Positions 12,977-25,100 of a stretch of DNA of 64,000 bases are shown here, piece after piece. Under the pieces are notes generated by a model. It searched no databases, was not told the DNA's origin, and worked only from the letters and a program-made list of their open reading frames with translations. Positions within the stretch are counted from its first letter, which is position 1. Each line of letters starts with the position of its first letter. The stretch lies in assembly GCA_013350335.1 (NCBI GenBank), contig CM023538.1, positions 57,394,769-57,458,768 on the forward strand. The letters are read 5' to 3'. This DNA comes from Chimonanthus salicifolius. Taxonomy: Eukaryota; Streptophyta; Magnoliopsida; Laurales; Calycanthaceae. The position numbers were made by a program, and so were the translations under genes.

Positions 12977-13238
12977 ACTCGCTCTCTGAGTTCCATTTTT
13001 AGATTACAGGAACTGATCTATTTGTTCTGCTGCATATGCATTGCATTCTCAGATGGAGAGGACTGTTGACTTTGATGAGAACAGAGAGGTATTGAAAGAT
13101 CTTGAGAAGTTGGCATTTTCTCAACCAAATGTCTTTGATGCTGCCCTCGACATTATGGGAGGTGGTGCTGGAAACCCATTGGAGCGTTTAGGTTTATTCA
13201 TGAAGAATGATAATCTTGAAGATGAGGACGCAGACTAA
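3666..13238 (+). CDS. GTE-type BET bromodomain/NET transcription regulator (GTE12-like), 5' partial
   Basis: Plant BET-family protein that binds acetylated histones in the nucleus and regulates transcription. Exons read from splice sites: 3666-4439, (4629-4683, doubtful), 4762-4788, 4981-5045, 5149-5215, 5300-5377, 5487-5605, 9585-9651, 12796-12917, 13053-13238 (stop). The first large exon carries a full bromodomain (MTHPVGWVFNQPVDPVKLNI through AADVRLTFSNAMQYNPPHNE, including the acetyl-lysine-binding Asn in YNPPHN) and then a NET domain (KLAELSNGNMPSHLRNFLRR, ending in an acidic IEVDIDAFDE stretch). The C-terminus is a charged coiled coil (QQLREQLEKQQQ, EREKIEAQLRAEEKSARIKV) and a tail, TVDFDENREVLKDLEKLAFS, typical of GTE8 to GTE12. 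All phases agree except exon 4629-4683, which shifts the frame if included. The first exon opens in phase 1 after an AG acceptor at 3664-3665, so upstream coding exon(s) exist. I found none in 1-3660. About 500 codons are visible. The 4-kb intron 5606-9584 is filled with retroelements. Confidence 0.88.
5606..5657. repeat. Compound CT/CA/CG microsatellite at an intron start
   Basis: Runs of CT, CA and CG dinucleotides begin within a few bases of the GTAATC donor of the GTE exon ending at 5605. They code for nothing. Confidence 0.85.
7737..8042 (-). mobile_element. LTR of a gypsy-like retroelement, with polypurine tract
   Basis: A 306-bp segment with termini TGATA...TATCA. On the - strand it is preceded by the purine tract AAGGGGGTGGGAA (8055-8043), and before that by GGACAAGGTTCATT, the usual last stretch of plant gypsy polyproteins just before the 3' LTR. 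A diverged relative in the opposite orientation is at about 11745-12060. No intact gag or pol is present. Confidence 0.65.
8078..8942. mobile_element. Solo LTR, long-LTR family copy 1, nested in the preceding element
   Basis: Starts TGATGCAGGACAA, ends GATGCACCGCA, and is flanked by TTAAA (8073-8077) and TTAAG (8943-8947). It is homologous end to end with 37056-38133 (shared AGGGT.ACCC, ATGCCTAA, AAACAGCAGGTGGCTGTATG, and the CCTTTTCTAAAAATAAA region). Removing it rejoins GAACC-TTAA-GGACAAGG on the - strand, rebuilding the pol end of the host retroelement, so it is a nested insertion. The basic open frames inside it (8390-8847) come from purine-rich LTR sequence, not genes. Confidence 0.7.
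9804..9852. repeat. (CT)n microsatellite
   Basis: A perfect CT run of about 49 bp in the GTE intron after exon 9585-9651. The Leu-Ser frame it opens is an artefact. Confidence 0.95.
10150..10520 (+). mobile_element. LINE reverse-transcriptase C-terminal fragment
   Basis: The frame at 10211-10441 reads LLMWHVALFAIIYSLRWEQN followed by NRVFRNR. That is the tryptophan-rich pattern of the zinc-binding region at the end of plant non-LTR retrotransposon polyproteins (W.ER N RIF type). The fragment is truncated on both sides and lies in a GTE intron. Confidence 0.6.
10836..10945 (-). mobile_element. LINE-like retroposon 3' end (antisense), short
   Basis: A T run followed by GAACGGTGACAATGATGATA and CATTAATAAAAGGATC. 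This is the same type of tail block as at 11213 and 2773, and follows a few hundred bases after the LINE coding remnant. Confidence 0.45.
11213..11450 (-). mobile_element. LINE-like retroposon 3' end (antisense)
   Basis: T run, GAGCGGTAACAAAAGG, ATATATTAATAGAATGGG, GGTCTAAGAGGCTTAAACCC and CATCTCTCCCTG, collinear with the copy at 2773-2985. Confidence 0.55.
11745..12060 (+). mobile_element. Diverged LTR related to 7737-8042
   Basis: Shares, in the same order, AATAATTAGTAGGTTG, AATTTCCA, AGGCTAA, GAATTTTCCC, CTTTGGCTTGGAGG and GGTTTCTC with the - strand of 7737-8042. The ends are eroded and no target duplication is visible. Confidence 0.5.
12933..12972. repeat. (CT)n microsatellite
   Basis: A CT run 15 bases after the donor of the GTE exon ending at 12917, inside a short intron (12918-13052). 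Confidence 0.95.
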
Positions 13239-13662
13239 ATGAGACATGCGGTTTCATCAAACAAGTATATACATATATGAACTACCATAGTCTGGAGGTA
13301 TTTGTTTTTTCCCTTTTTAAGTAGCCTTTTTGTATTTTTAGGCCCTTCAAATCTGTAATGTTTACAGACTTTACATTTTCACAATCCCTTGCAGAAGCAA
13401 TATTTATATGGTTCATCCAAAGGTCGTGTTCACCTTCATCATTACCATTGTTGGTGTTTGTAAATGGAACATGCAAGAGTTTGTCTGCAACATCATTTTT
13501 GTATCCAACATTGTGTCCATTTACTCAACCTTAGCATTCTATGTACATGATTATCTTCCAGGTTCTATCCATCTCACTTGTTCTTGTGTTGTCTACCATA
13601 CCTCGTGAACATTTATACCTGGCAATTTATACTCATATTATTCTTGCTGATCCTTATCATCT

Positions 13663-13932
13663 GGGGCTGAAAATCGGGTGTGTCGGGTTGAGTTTTAATA
13701 AATCTAACCCAACCCATGTCAAAACTTATTGAACCCAACCCGACCCGATCGACCTGAATTTCTGACCTGACTCAACCCAAGTATAACTTGGTGCACTCCG
13801 GTCGAGTTGAGTTGATTTTAAATTTTTCAACCCAATCAACTTTTTTCTCCAACCTAACTCAACTCAAAATATACAGATACATAACCCAAACTTACTGATT
13901 TCTCAGGTCCAAACCAAGTTTCACCCCTAGTA
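13663..13932. mobile_element. MITE-like inverted-repeat element
   Basis: Begins GGGGCTGAAAATCGGG and ends CAAGTTTCACCCCTAG, i.e. inverted ends. The interior is full of alternating GGGTTGAG and AACCCAACCC type words that pair with each other. A related fragment is at 31285-31345 (GGGTTAGGTTGGG ... CCCGAGTTTCAGCCCTA). It lies between GTE and eIF3f. Confidence 0.5.
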
Positions 13933-15480
13933 CCATCCATATGGGTAAGCCTCATTGTGGATGAGTATATCTTAAAAATTGTGCCAATCAGATTGCCCTA
14001 ACTCGCAGGTTGAACTTTTCTGGATCATATTTTAAACCAGCTATATGGAGGACCCCTGATTCAATGATCAGGTACTCAGTGTGTAACTAGGGTTCATTTA
14101 TCCAATGCATGTGTATAACTGCTATAATGCAATGTGTTTGGATCAATTTGAATCTTGGCCATATGTCAAAAATAAAATATGAAAAACCTGAATCCTTGCT
14201 AAATTCTATAATGCCCTACTTTCTTTAAAATAAAATAAAAAATCCATAATGCCCTACATGTTGCTTCCTACGTAGTTCATCCTATCTATTGTTTCTTAAT
14301 TTAGCATGGGTGTCTCCACCGATTTAGTAAGTTTTTTTTTTTAACTTTTCTACAAAAGTAAGTTGGTCTGTGAAAAAAAATTATGAATTGTAATAAAAGA
14401 TATATGTCATTATGAGATATTTTAAAATATGAATTTTCTATAGTGTGTTTTCATGTTGAGTTTTTATTTTTTTTTTAAATTTTATTTTCAATAAATATTA
14501 AATTTTGGAGGTTTGCACAGACCACGTAGTTTAGTCTGGTGTCCCGAGAGTTTAAAAAATAAGCTGAAAATTATTTTAGTCAAAATCTAAAATTAGTTGG
14601 ATTGGATCGGAGCTAAAATGTAAATATTGACAATCTGATTTTTTTTTTTAAAAAAAAATTGCATCGACTGAAATATGATTATATTTCGACAAATTTTAGT
14701 CAATTTGATCAATTTTGACAATATGGCCTAATGACATAGTTAATATGGACAAATTCACAGTAAAAACTTTTTGATCTCTCCAATGGTTTATAAAGGCACC
14801 GACTCAAATTGGATAGCTAAGATTTTTATTTAAGATAATATACACTTAGAATAATGCATAATAATTATAAAATTGATCGGTTATTAAATGATAAAATTGA
14901 TTTTTATAAAATTTTATAATGATTATGCATCAAATGTAACATCTTTATTTTGACCCATCAATTTTCAATCCATCATTTGATTACTGAAAATTTTAATTTG
15001 AATAAAGAGTGCCTAAAATAATCTCATGTGTATAGTAATTATAAAATTGATGAGTTAACAAGTGTAAAATTATTTTTTATAATATTATTGTAAGTATTAT
15101 AAAAATTGAGTTTTAACTGTGGGCGCCACTCGCACGTCCACGAGAACCTTTATGGTGGTATTACTGTAAATATGATTTACATATAAAAGCATTTTAATGA
15201 GAAAATAATACATTAGACGATTGAAAATTCATAAATATTAGTGATTTTTTACGGCTCAGATGTGGCCGTCGGATTTGATGTCGGTTAGGGCACCAGAAGT
15301 TCAAAGGTAAAATTTGAGTCAAGTTTTAATTTGATTTGAACGCAGAAAATCAGTGAGTTAAGTCATGTATTTTTATTTTAGAATCTGAGTTCTATTGAAA
15401 AAAAATAAAATCCGACTCGATTTCACTTAAGCCGACTGACCTGAATTTCATAAATATAAATTAGTAGGTTTTTTCTTCGA
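13933..15480. other. Intergenic, AT-rich, no gene recognised
   Basis: Between the GTE 3' end and the eIF3f leader. Several A/T runs and no long open frame. The block 14515-15150 has short GC-richer ends (CACGTAGTTTAGTCTGG and GGCGCCACTCGCACGTCC) and may be an old transposon, but I could not match its termini. Confidence 0.4.
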
Positions 15481-15483
15481 GAC

Positions 15484-15906
15484 TCGCTTTGCAGCGCTTC
15501 CTGCCAGTGCCACACCGTTATCTCTCCGCCTTTCAGCGCCTCTCCTCTGGTTCTCTCCGGCGACTCTCAGCGCCTTTCTCTCAGATTCGCAGCGATTTCT
15601 TCGTTCGAACCCTAGCCGCCCCTCAGCCGATCTGAAGGTACGCCCTCTCTCTTGTTTATCTCTTTCTATCTCGCTCTTTTACGCTCTCTGTCTCTGTCTC
15701 TCTCTGTCTCTCTCTCTCTCTCTCTTCTCTCTCTATATTTTCTCGTCTCTCCCTTCTTCCATTCGTCTTCTCTCTTCTCTCTCTCTCCCTCATCTCTTTC
15801 TTTCACCTCTCAATTTTTTCGATTTTTCAGATTTTTAAATCTATTTTTATTTCTAATAAAAAACTATTTTTTATTTTTAAATTGAAAAGAACTGTCTGTG
15901 TTGCAG
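15484..15906 (+). promoter_or_regulatory. eIF3f 5' leader: non-coding exon, telo-box and 5'UTR intron
   Basis: GC-richer leader directly upstream of eIF3f. A non-coding exon ends at 15637 (CTGAAG before a GTACGC donor). The 5'UTR intron 15638-15906 is strongly pyrimidine-rich, with CT runs at about 15670-15790, and ends TTGCAG. The CDS ATG follows 29 bases later. The motif AACCCTA at 15608-15614 is a telo-box, an element known to be common in promoters and leaders of plant translation-machinery genes. The transcription start is not marked by a clear TATA box; I place it only roughly near 15480-15500. Confidence 0.65.
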
Positions 15907-15935
15907 AAGGTGAATAAGGTTCGGTTTAGAGAAGA

Positions 15936-16908
15936 ATGGGGAGCGAGCAGACAGTGCTGCAAATGGTGGGGGGAAGTGGCAATATCACCGCAAGAGTACA
16001 TCCGGTAGTTATATTCAGCATATGTGATTCGTACGTAAGGAGGCCAGATCAGGCCGACCGTGTTATTGGCACTCTCCTTGGCTCCATCTCCGCCGATGGT
16101 ACTGTCGATATCCGTAACTCCTATGCTGTTCCTCACAACGAGTCATCTGATCAGGTCACCTCTTCTTATTATTACCATTGTTACCACTCTCTCTCTGTGA
16201 TAGGTGATAAGAGTTTGGATTAGGACTTAGTAGCATGTTCCCCCTTCCACCTCCAGTTCACAATAGTGAAATCCTCTTCGGTATTATATCAACAATACTG
16301 CCCTTTAACTTTGGAAAATTGGCCAGTCTTTTGTATTTGGATTTGATAATTCTCAGTCCTGCTACCGCCACCATCATCCCACCTAACTTGAGTTGACACT
16401 CAAATTGGATTTGTCATTATTTTTTCTTTGGGCGGACTCCCCATCTAATGTCGACAGGACTCAAACCCGTAACCTTAGTTTTACCATTAGACCTTCCTTT
16501 CGAAAGAAGAAAGTTAATATCCTTATTCACCAATAGAACATTTATTAGTTGGTTTTTTGTGTAAATTTCTAACTATTTTGATAGGTGTTAATTCTGTTTT
16601 AAAGTAAGTATTTGTTTAAATATATTGTAGTATTATGCTAAATGCTTGAACCCATGTTTTAGGACTTGCCAAATCAAACATCTTAATACCTGTATGGGGT
16701 TCTTACACATAAACCTCTTATCCTTGCAACTTATGATATATGGTGTCTTGAGTAATTTGGACCTTTGGTGGCTTGACTGATGTATAGTGTGGATTGATCT
16801 TAACTTTGGGATGTAGAGTTTATACCTGCTCCTTATTGTTGTGCATCATCATTATTGAAGTGTTTTATCATGCTTTAGCTTGGGATTATCCTACACACTT
16901 CCTCTCTC

Positions 16909-16957
<49 letters not shown>

Positions 16958-19900
16958 TGCACTTCTGGAACAGTGTATATGTGCTCTGGGCCCTTGAGGA
17001 TGTGATGATGTATCTAATACACTAGTTCAGTAGGATGATTCGTTTCTTGGACATTCTCTACGCAATCAAATAATAAATGTTGACACGTTAGTTAGATTCT
17101 GGAAGAAGTGAGGATAACTTTTGCTATCTGGGAAGACATTGTGTGATATTCTTAGAACCATTAAAAATCTGATGAGATGAAGATGTCCACAACAAGTGCA
17201 TGTCACTTGTTTTGAAGAATTTATGCAACATAGCCTGCGTCATGATTGACTTGCAATTATTCATTCTTGTGGTTATAGAACCCAACTATTCAGATAGCTG
17301 AGGTTCAACTCTCCTATGGCTATTTCAGATGATGGGTCTCTGGTCTCATTAGTTTAGCCACACAATTACTCATTATAAGTTACTCTTTAAATTCTCATCA
17401 ATAAAATGTAACACTGGAGTGTGGAATCTTCTAAATATGCCCTTTCGTTGTACTTATTTTCTTGTGTAGTTGTATTATACCTATATGATAGCTTTATATT
17501 TGATTAGAAGAATAGAATATTATCCTTCAATTTTATTCATGTTGGCTATTCCTTCGATGCTTGGGTGCAGGTTGCATTGGATATTGATTACCATCATAAC
17601 ATGCTTATGTCTCACCAAAAAGTGAATCCAAGGAGGTTATTGTTGGATGGTAATATCCTTATTCCTTCTACTAGTTAAATTCTTGTTTTATTTGATGTTA
17701 GGCAATTATGGTAGGGCTCCATACAATTTAAAAAAAAAAGGAAAAAGTAGAGACCTTTTCCTGGGATGTGTTTTGAAGATGATGGATGACTTGTGTACGA
17801 ATTCTTGAATCCATGATCTGTTGTTGATATCTTAAGTCTGCAACCATAGGTATAAAAATGAGGATCCTTATGCAGGGGATTTGTTTGACAAATATACTTT
17901 TATTCATGGGGTGGGGGAGGCGTGGTTAGGGCTGAGAGATAGAATGATCAAATATGGGAATCATGTGGTTTCACACTTTCCATGATTATAGGTTTGACAT
18001 TCCTTCTGATGTAGGACACGAGAGACCCATCTATTTTAGGATTTACTATTTTCGCATTATTTTTAATTTAGAATTCTTATGTCACAAGGAAGCCAAGTCG
18101 GTGGCTTTCCTACTTGATTTAGAAGTCCTTTTCTATTTTAAGTTTCTAGTATTCTTATAAATAGTTGTAGATGTAAGAGAGGGATTCACCCCCTATTCGA
18201 ATAAGAATTGAAAGAATAAGATTTGTTTGGTTATTATCTTTTCCTACCTTGTTTCTGCCTCGTGTTGCAGACAATACCCCATCGCTAGCTCGTTCTAGTC
18301 TTCATCTCATCAGATCTTGGGCTTAATCCCAAGAGGATTTGTCACCTTCGCTGCCTTGGGCTTTATCCCAAGCCACCATTGCTGCTTCCGCCTCTCTTTG
18401 CTGTTTCACTACCAACAGTCGTCGCCACCATTGCTGCTTCCGCCTCTCTTTGCTGTTTCACTACCAACAGTCGTCGCCTCCACTGCTGCCAGACCTCTCC
18501 ACCATCACTGCCACTTGTTTCGTCTCTTCCTATTGACTTCTCCCGCAAACCCAGGTACAAGAATCCTTCATCCCTTCAATTTTCTTCTCCTTGCCTGTGA
18601 ATCCTCTCTTCTTCCTTCCGCCGCCACCCCCTTTTTCGTTTCCTAGTCCTTTTTCCCCTTTTTCCTTTTCCCATTCGTATTTCACCTTAAACAGCCCTAA
18701 TTCCTTATATCCCACTTGCCAGCCACTTACCCCTTTAAGTTGCTTTCACACGTGTGACCCAAACTTATGCGTGTGAGGCTCCGATAAGCGTCGGGGTTGA
18801 CTTGATTTGATTTTTATCCCCCGCTTCCGCTACATTACCTTTGGACTTGATAGTTTGTCATTTTTAATTCCTCTGGGAGTGTGGAGTTCAAGGTGATAAA
18901 TTTCAGAAAGGAAGTAATCTGCATGAAAGGTAAGCGGCCAAAGAAAGCGAGAGTAATTCTTTATAGGATATGTGTGCCAATGCTAGGTGGATGAGACTAT
19001 GGCTATAATTATAATGATGAAAGAAGCTCCTTTGTGGAATTTTTCTTTGAGGACCCGATGGACAACATCTCTCCCAAAAGTGATTTGTTCCAGTAAAATC
19101 TTATAACAACCATAGTGGTCATACTAGATGTTGATGAATGGATTCTATTGCAAGCTATTGAAGATAGCATTCTCCTATTTAAGTTGTTGGTATCGAGGGG
19201 GAGACCTCCAAGGCTCTTAGGTGAAGCTTGAATTTTTTTTTTTTGGTTTTGAATCCAGGGTGAAGCTTCACTTTCATTGTATAGGAGGCCATGACTAGCT
19301 GGTGTAATTATCTATTGGGCCTTCATATTTTGAGTATCATTTATCCACGCACATTGGAGGTGACACTAATCCCATGGATACATGAAACTGATTGCAAGCC
19401 TTGTTTATTGGGAAACTTAGGGAGGGTCTTAGAAGCTATTGGGCATTCATATTTGTGGCTTCTCTTGAGTGAATGGGCACATTATGGGCAATGGATGCAA
19501 AGGTTGATCTCTATTGATTAGGTTAAGAGAAGCTTCTGAGTGGAATATGAATTTCTAATTGTGGAGGGTGGTTCAATGTCTTATGAATTGAGTATCTATT
19601 GTAGTCAATATCTGTGGAGAGGCTTGTGTGTTCAATTGAGGATATTTTGACATGACAATGTGACATTAGATGTTTCTTTCTGTCATGTACATAGGGGGAA
19701 GGGAAATGATACTAGTCACTGAAGAATTTCAAGTTGGTCGGAACTTTGTTTCCTTTCTGAAGGGCATTTCTTTTTAAGTTGATGAGAAACATCCTCCCAC
19801 TAAGTTTTGGTCAATGAATTTGGGCATGTTTGTGGCAAATGGTTATCCTTACTTTAAACAAGTGGCTGGTGCCTTAACATTTGTTTAATTCATATTTTTG

Positions 19901-22085
19901 TTGGTTGAATTAAAAAATGAGTGCATTAGATGAGAGGAAGCCATTTGGTTGCTCGAATCCAAGAAAAAGATCTCAATGGGTTGGCTCCATAGGACGAGAT
20001 TGAAACAACCAAGGTTGTCAAAAACAAATCGTATCGTGAATTGGTCTAGGGGGGTGAACCAGTGAATTATAAATCGTAGAATCGTAAGATTCATAACGTT
20101 TTGTTTAATTCCCCATGATATATAAGTAAATATGCAAACATATGAATATATGACAAAATCTACCAATCAAAATAAATCAAAATGCATTAGAAGTCAAGTT
20201 TTCACATTCCAAAATCCAAATAATCATAGGAAATAATCATCCACAAGAAAAGACAAAAATAATAATGAGATTTAAATATAAATACAATATTAGATATTAC
20301 AGACATAGTAAAATCATTACAATATACAATATTATAGTTATACTGACTGAATAATGGTTATGGGCTTACTGTATACCAATATGGTGTATACTGTATACTA
20401 TACAGTCATCGCCAGACTTAACTCTATTACTTTATTTTATTAAAGTGATTACGTACATGGGTCTAGATGGGTCGTGTGAATGACAAAATGGGGGAAAAAA
20501 AAAAAAAAGACCGCTGTGGAAGAAAAGGTGTTACATGTCCTTGCCAGAGGACCTGCAACTTAACTAGTTTTGTTTATTTCATCAAATATCATTACATACA
20601 TGGGTCTACGAATTATAAATTGGCAAAATGAAAACAAAAAGAGCAGAAACGAAAAGAGAAGAAGGTTCGAGTGGCGAAAAATTTAGAGGCGGAAGACAGA
20701 GGAAGAGTACAAAGATAAGAGAAGGTTCGAGAGGCGAAAAATTAGAGGCGGAAGACAGAGGAAGAGTACAAAGATAAGAAGAGAGAAGAAGGTTCGAGAG
20801 GCAGAAGAAGAAAAACGAAAGAAGGTATGGAAGAAGAGAAGAAAAAAAAGGACGAAATCCAGTTATGGAAGTGGAAAACAATGAAAAAGAAAAAGCCCCA
20901 TATCTAGAAGAGAAGAATCGAAGGCTTGTGACTGCTTGCACCATCTTGCAAAAGGCTTGTGAAGGGCAGGAGGCAGTTGCAGAGGCTTGTGAATGGAGAG
21001 AAGTTTGTAGAAGGAGAGCGACTGCTTGGAGGACTTAACACTGAGTTTCGAATGCTTGTACCAAATTCCAGAAGGCTTGTGAAGGGTAGGAGACAGTTGC
21101 AGAGGCTTGTGAATGCTTGGAGGGAGTTGCAGAAGGTTAGTGAATGCTTGTACTGAGTTGCGATTCGGCTTGCGAAGGATAGGAGGACTTGCAGAGACTT
21201 GCAGGAAGTTGTAGAGGCTAACAAATGAGTAGGGTTAATTGTTGGGAGTCTTGAGAGATTTTTCTCGATAATATAGGCCAATGAATTAGGTTTTTCTCGA
21301 GAATTTAGGCCAATAAAAGAGGTAACTTAGTTAAATGGCTATGCAAAAGTCGTTTCAAAATCCCATGCAAAAGTCTTGCCAACCACATTATGAATCATGC
21401 GACTCTACAATTCAACAACTCGACTCGTACGAGTCACAAGTCTATCACAAAATCGTGCGATAATCAACAACAGTCGATATGGTGTCCGATTTGAATCGGG
21501 TGAACATCCGACTCGATTCGATTCGCACGAGTCTAGTGTTTTTGACAACCTTGGAAACAACCCTAAATAAAGAATGAAAAGGTCTGAATTTAGAATGGAT
21601 AAATATTTGGATTGACGTAGTAAGCGCTGATGCGATTGATTGAGTAGTGGTGGAGAACATGATTTTGAGAAGGATGAGTGGAAAAAGGAGAACTCTAGAT
21701 AAGTGGGATAATGACTTCAATGATGATGAAGCTTATGCTTGATGATAATTTTTTTTACTTTGAACTAGGAGTTTTTCTCTATCTTTTGATTTAGTTTTCG
21801 TTTGGTTGTGAATTTATCAAATATGGTACTATTAACTTATTGTGGAGGAATTATGACATTTTACCAAATCAATTATGAATTATGTGTAGTAGTCTAGGCT
21901 CAAGGCACAACAAGGCGCCAAGGGTTCTTGATGCTAGAGCCTAAAGTGCAAGTTACATGTTTAGGCATGAGCCTAGTTTTGTCAGGTGCACTTGCATAGA
22001 TACTTCAAAATTTGTATAGATTCATCGGTTTTTATCCTTAATTTGCATCATTGTTCACAAAATACAATGCTACTCATCTAGAGCA

Positions 22086-22125
<40 letters not shown>

Positions 22126-25100
22126 TTAAGCTTCCAAAACATTATGTAATTATGTGTTATATACTAAGAAAGGTGTTTTATATATTAATAATAGTTTCTA
22201 GTTAGAAATTATTTAGAACTACGTAATGTTAACCATCATATTTACCAGCTTATAGTGTACAATTTTCTTCCTTTTAATAAATTACGTTACCTTTCCAAAA
22301 AAAAAAAAAAATTTACCAGCTTATCATTAAAAAAACTACCCATTACAAAAACTTAAAAGAATTAGTTTGTTATAAAGTTTCTAAAAAACCGGACTTACAT
22401 ACGTGGAGCCTACCTTAGAGCTAGGTGAAGCGTAAAATGGATTTGGAGCCTAGGTGCCGCCAAGGCATGCTTTTGACTACTTTGTAGTTCTGTGAAGTCC
22501 CATGACAATAAAATAAATGCAAAAAGTGCACTTCCGTTATCTTTTATATTTATTACCATCATTATTAGTTTAGCTGCTACAATGTGCTGATGTTGTTCTT
22601 TTGTTTTGGTTTTTTAATTATTTTATTTCCTTAATCATCAAGAACAAAGTTCTGTTTCTTTAACTTAAAGATGATCCCAATCAAATAGTTTTAACATTCT
22701 GTTACTTCATCCACCACAAATTCCAATGATATTTGGGCAACTGTCAGCCTATCCACTTCTAGTAATCTTTCTCTGAAGTGTCTTTAACTATTTTTATGTA
22801 ATTATTTGTTGATTTTATTTTGTATCAACAACCTAATTTGGTGGATAGCTGTTGACTCAGTCATATATTTGGTCAAATCAACCGATAAGGTTTTCAAAAA
22901 GCTATGATATATATATATATGACTATCCACTTGTGCGTCATTACCTTTTTTGACTAGCATATTATTTGTGATATCTCACAGGTACTCTACAGGCTTTGGC
23001 CCCTCTGGGGGTAGTGCGCTTATCCACGAATTCTATTCGAGAGAAGTAGCACACCCTGTTCACTTGACTGTCGATACAGGATTCAGGAATGGGGAGGCTG
23101 CCATTAAAGCATATGTATCTTTTAACTTATCTTTGGGAGATCGACAGCTTGCAGCACAGTTTCAAGAAATTCCTTTGGACCTTCGGATGGTTGAAGCAGA
23201 ACGAGTTGGATGTATGTAACTGACTGTGTCTACTGCTTTTATTCCCTGAAGTCTGATATAGTTGTTGATGGCTGCTGCTCATAAGAAACTATAATGCTTC
23301 TTTTCTAACTGGGGTTTTGCCTTGAGTACAGAAGAACAGAAAAATTTGTTTTCTGGCACTGATGTTTGCTGGAGCCATACATTGCAACTTTTGAGGATTT
23401 GAGATGCTACTGAAAACCACATAATTTTACTGACTGTAGTTCGTTAAAAGTACCACAAATGATATGCAAATTAAGAAAATATGTTTACACCATACTAGAA
23501 TCAAATTTATGATGGCTACTAAAGAAATGTGTCCATCCCCACCCCCTCTTTCTAAAAGGAGTATTTGTTTAGGATATTTTGGAAGGAGCCTTAATCTTTT
23601 TGCTTGGTCTGAAAAAAAGGCCTTTGTTTTACAATATTCTGTGGAAGACCTCAATTGTTTTAAAGTTATTTGAAAAAATCCATTGTTGCCAAATTCAGCA
23701 CATGCCATATGAATTTCAAATCGATGTTTTCAGAGTTGAAGTTGGTCAGGGTTGTAGACCTCATTTTGCCATACAAAATGGAAGTACAACTCTTGATTTA
23801 CCATCAAATGCAAAAAGTTGGAGCCATTTGAATCTTCATCTTCAATTAATAATTTCTTGGCTTTGATTAGATGGCTAAAAAATTCATATAAGGTCAAATT
23901 TTGATATTGGCTAACCTAGGGGTCTCCTTTAGTTTACTATATTTGAAGAGGCCAAAAACTATGTTAAACTTTGATGTGTTAAATTCCTTTTTCAAAGCTC
24001 CTCTTTGTCCTAGATCATCACATGCTTTATGGATTTTAATCTGTCGTTTTCAAAAATTACGGTTGGATATGACTATTACTCCATTTCACTGTACCAAATG
24101 AAAATAGAGATCTAGATTTGCCAAAATTTAAAAATTCAAACGCACATGCTATTTTTAGCCATTTGTTTCTTTAACTACAATAATTAATTTCATGGCCTTA
24201 AATTAGATGGCTAAAAATTTTGTATGCAGCTGAAATTTGATATAGTAGTGATCTATATGTCTACTTTAGTTCTTATATTTGGATGGTGTTGGAAAATATC
24301 TCCAACTCTAACTTTGAAGATGATTGATTAATATAGTATATCATTTGTTGAATCAGGACAAATAGGGCTTTTTCCAAAGAACTTATGAAAGGTTTGGGGC
24401 CTTCTGTTATAATATAAAAAAAACAAAGAGGTCTTTTCAAGAAAAAAGACTGAAGCTTCTTTCCTACTACTTTTTCTGGTTTCACAAATGTATGTGTTTG
24501 GTTGTCTAGTTTTGAATTTTAGTATGCTGGTTACCTAGTTGTTTCAGCCTGTTGATGGACTTCACTTAACTTGGGAAATGTAAATTTTGTATAGGTCTAG
24601 CAGATAGGTGTAGTGAGTGGAACACATAATGTGGAGTTGGATAGTATCTGTTTGAAGGAGGTAGGGTCGATGTCAGATTCATTTTGATGTTATGGAGTGA
24701 GTCTAGTTTAGTTCTGAGTAGGTGTTTTTATGTAATTGTTGTTATCTTGCTAATGCAATAGAGTTTATCTTACCCCCTGTCCGAAGCAAGAAAAAAGAGA
24801 ATAACAATTAGGATATGTATGATTTTGTGAAGTTGTTGATTCATTTTTAAATAGTGCAACTCCTGCTTGCTCTGATCTTTAATAAAAAACTAGCTATTTG
24901 ACAATGATTGGGATAACTAGGTAAGGCTTCTATGATTGATAATGATGATAATTGGGTCTATCCTTAAATTACCTATTATGTTCTAATTCCTATTCTATCC
25001 TTTTCCCACATTCGTCAAAGCTTGATCAAGTTGTTCATAAAGATATAAACAAAGAAATCCTAGATCTGTTTAAAGGCATGCTTCTTCAAAGTCAAAAGTT

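Noticed and set aside
20606..21281. Two long - strand frames (112 and 125 residues)
   Set aside because: They are inside the terminal-inverted-repeat element and follow its internal tandem repeats; no recognisable protein.
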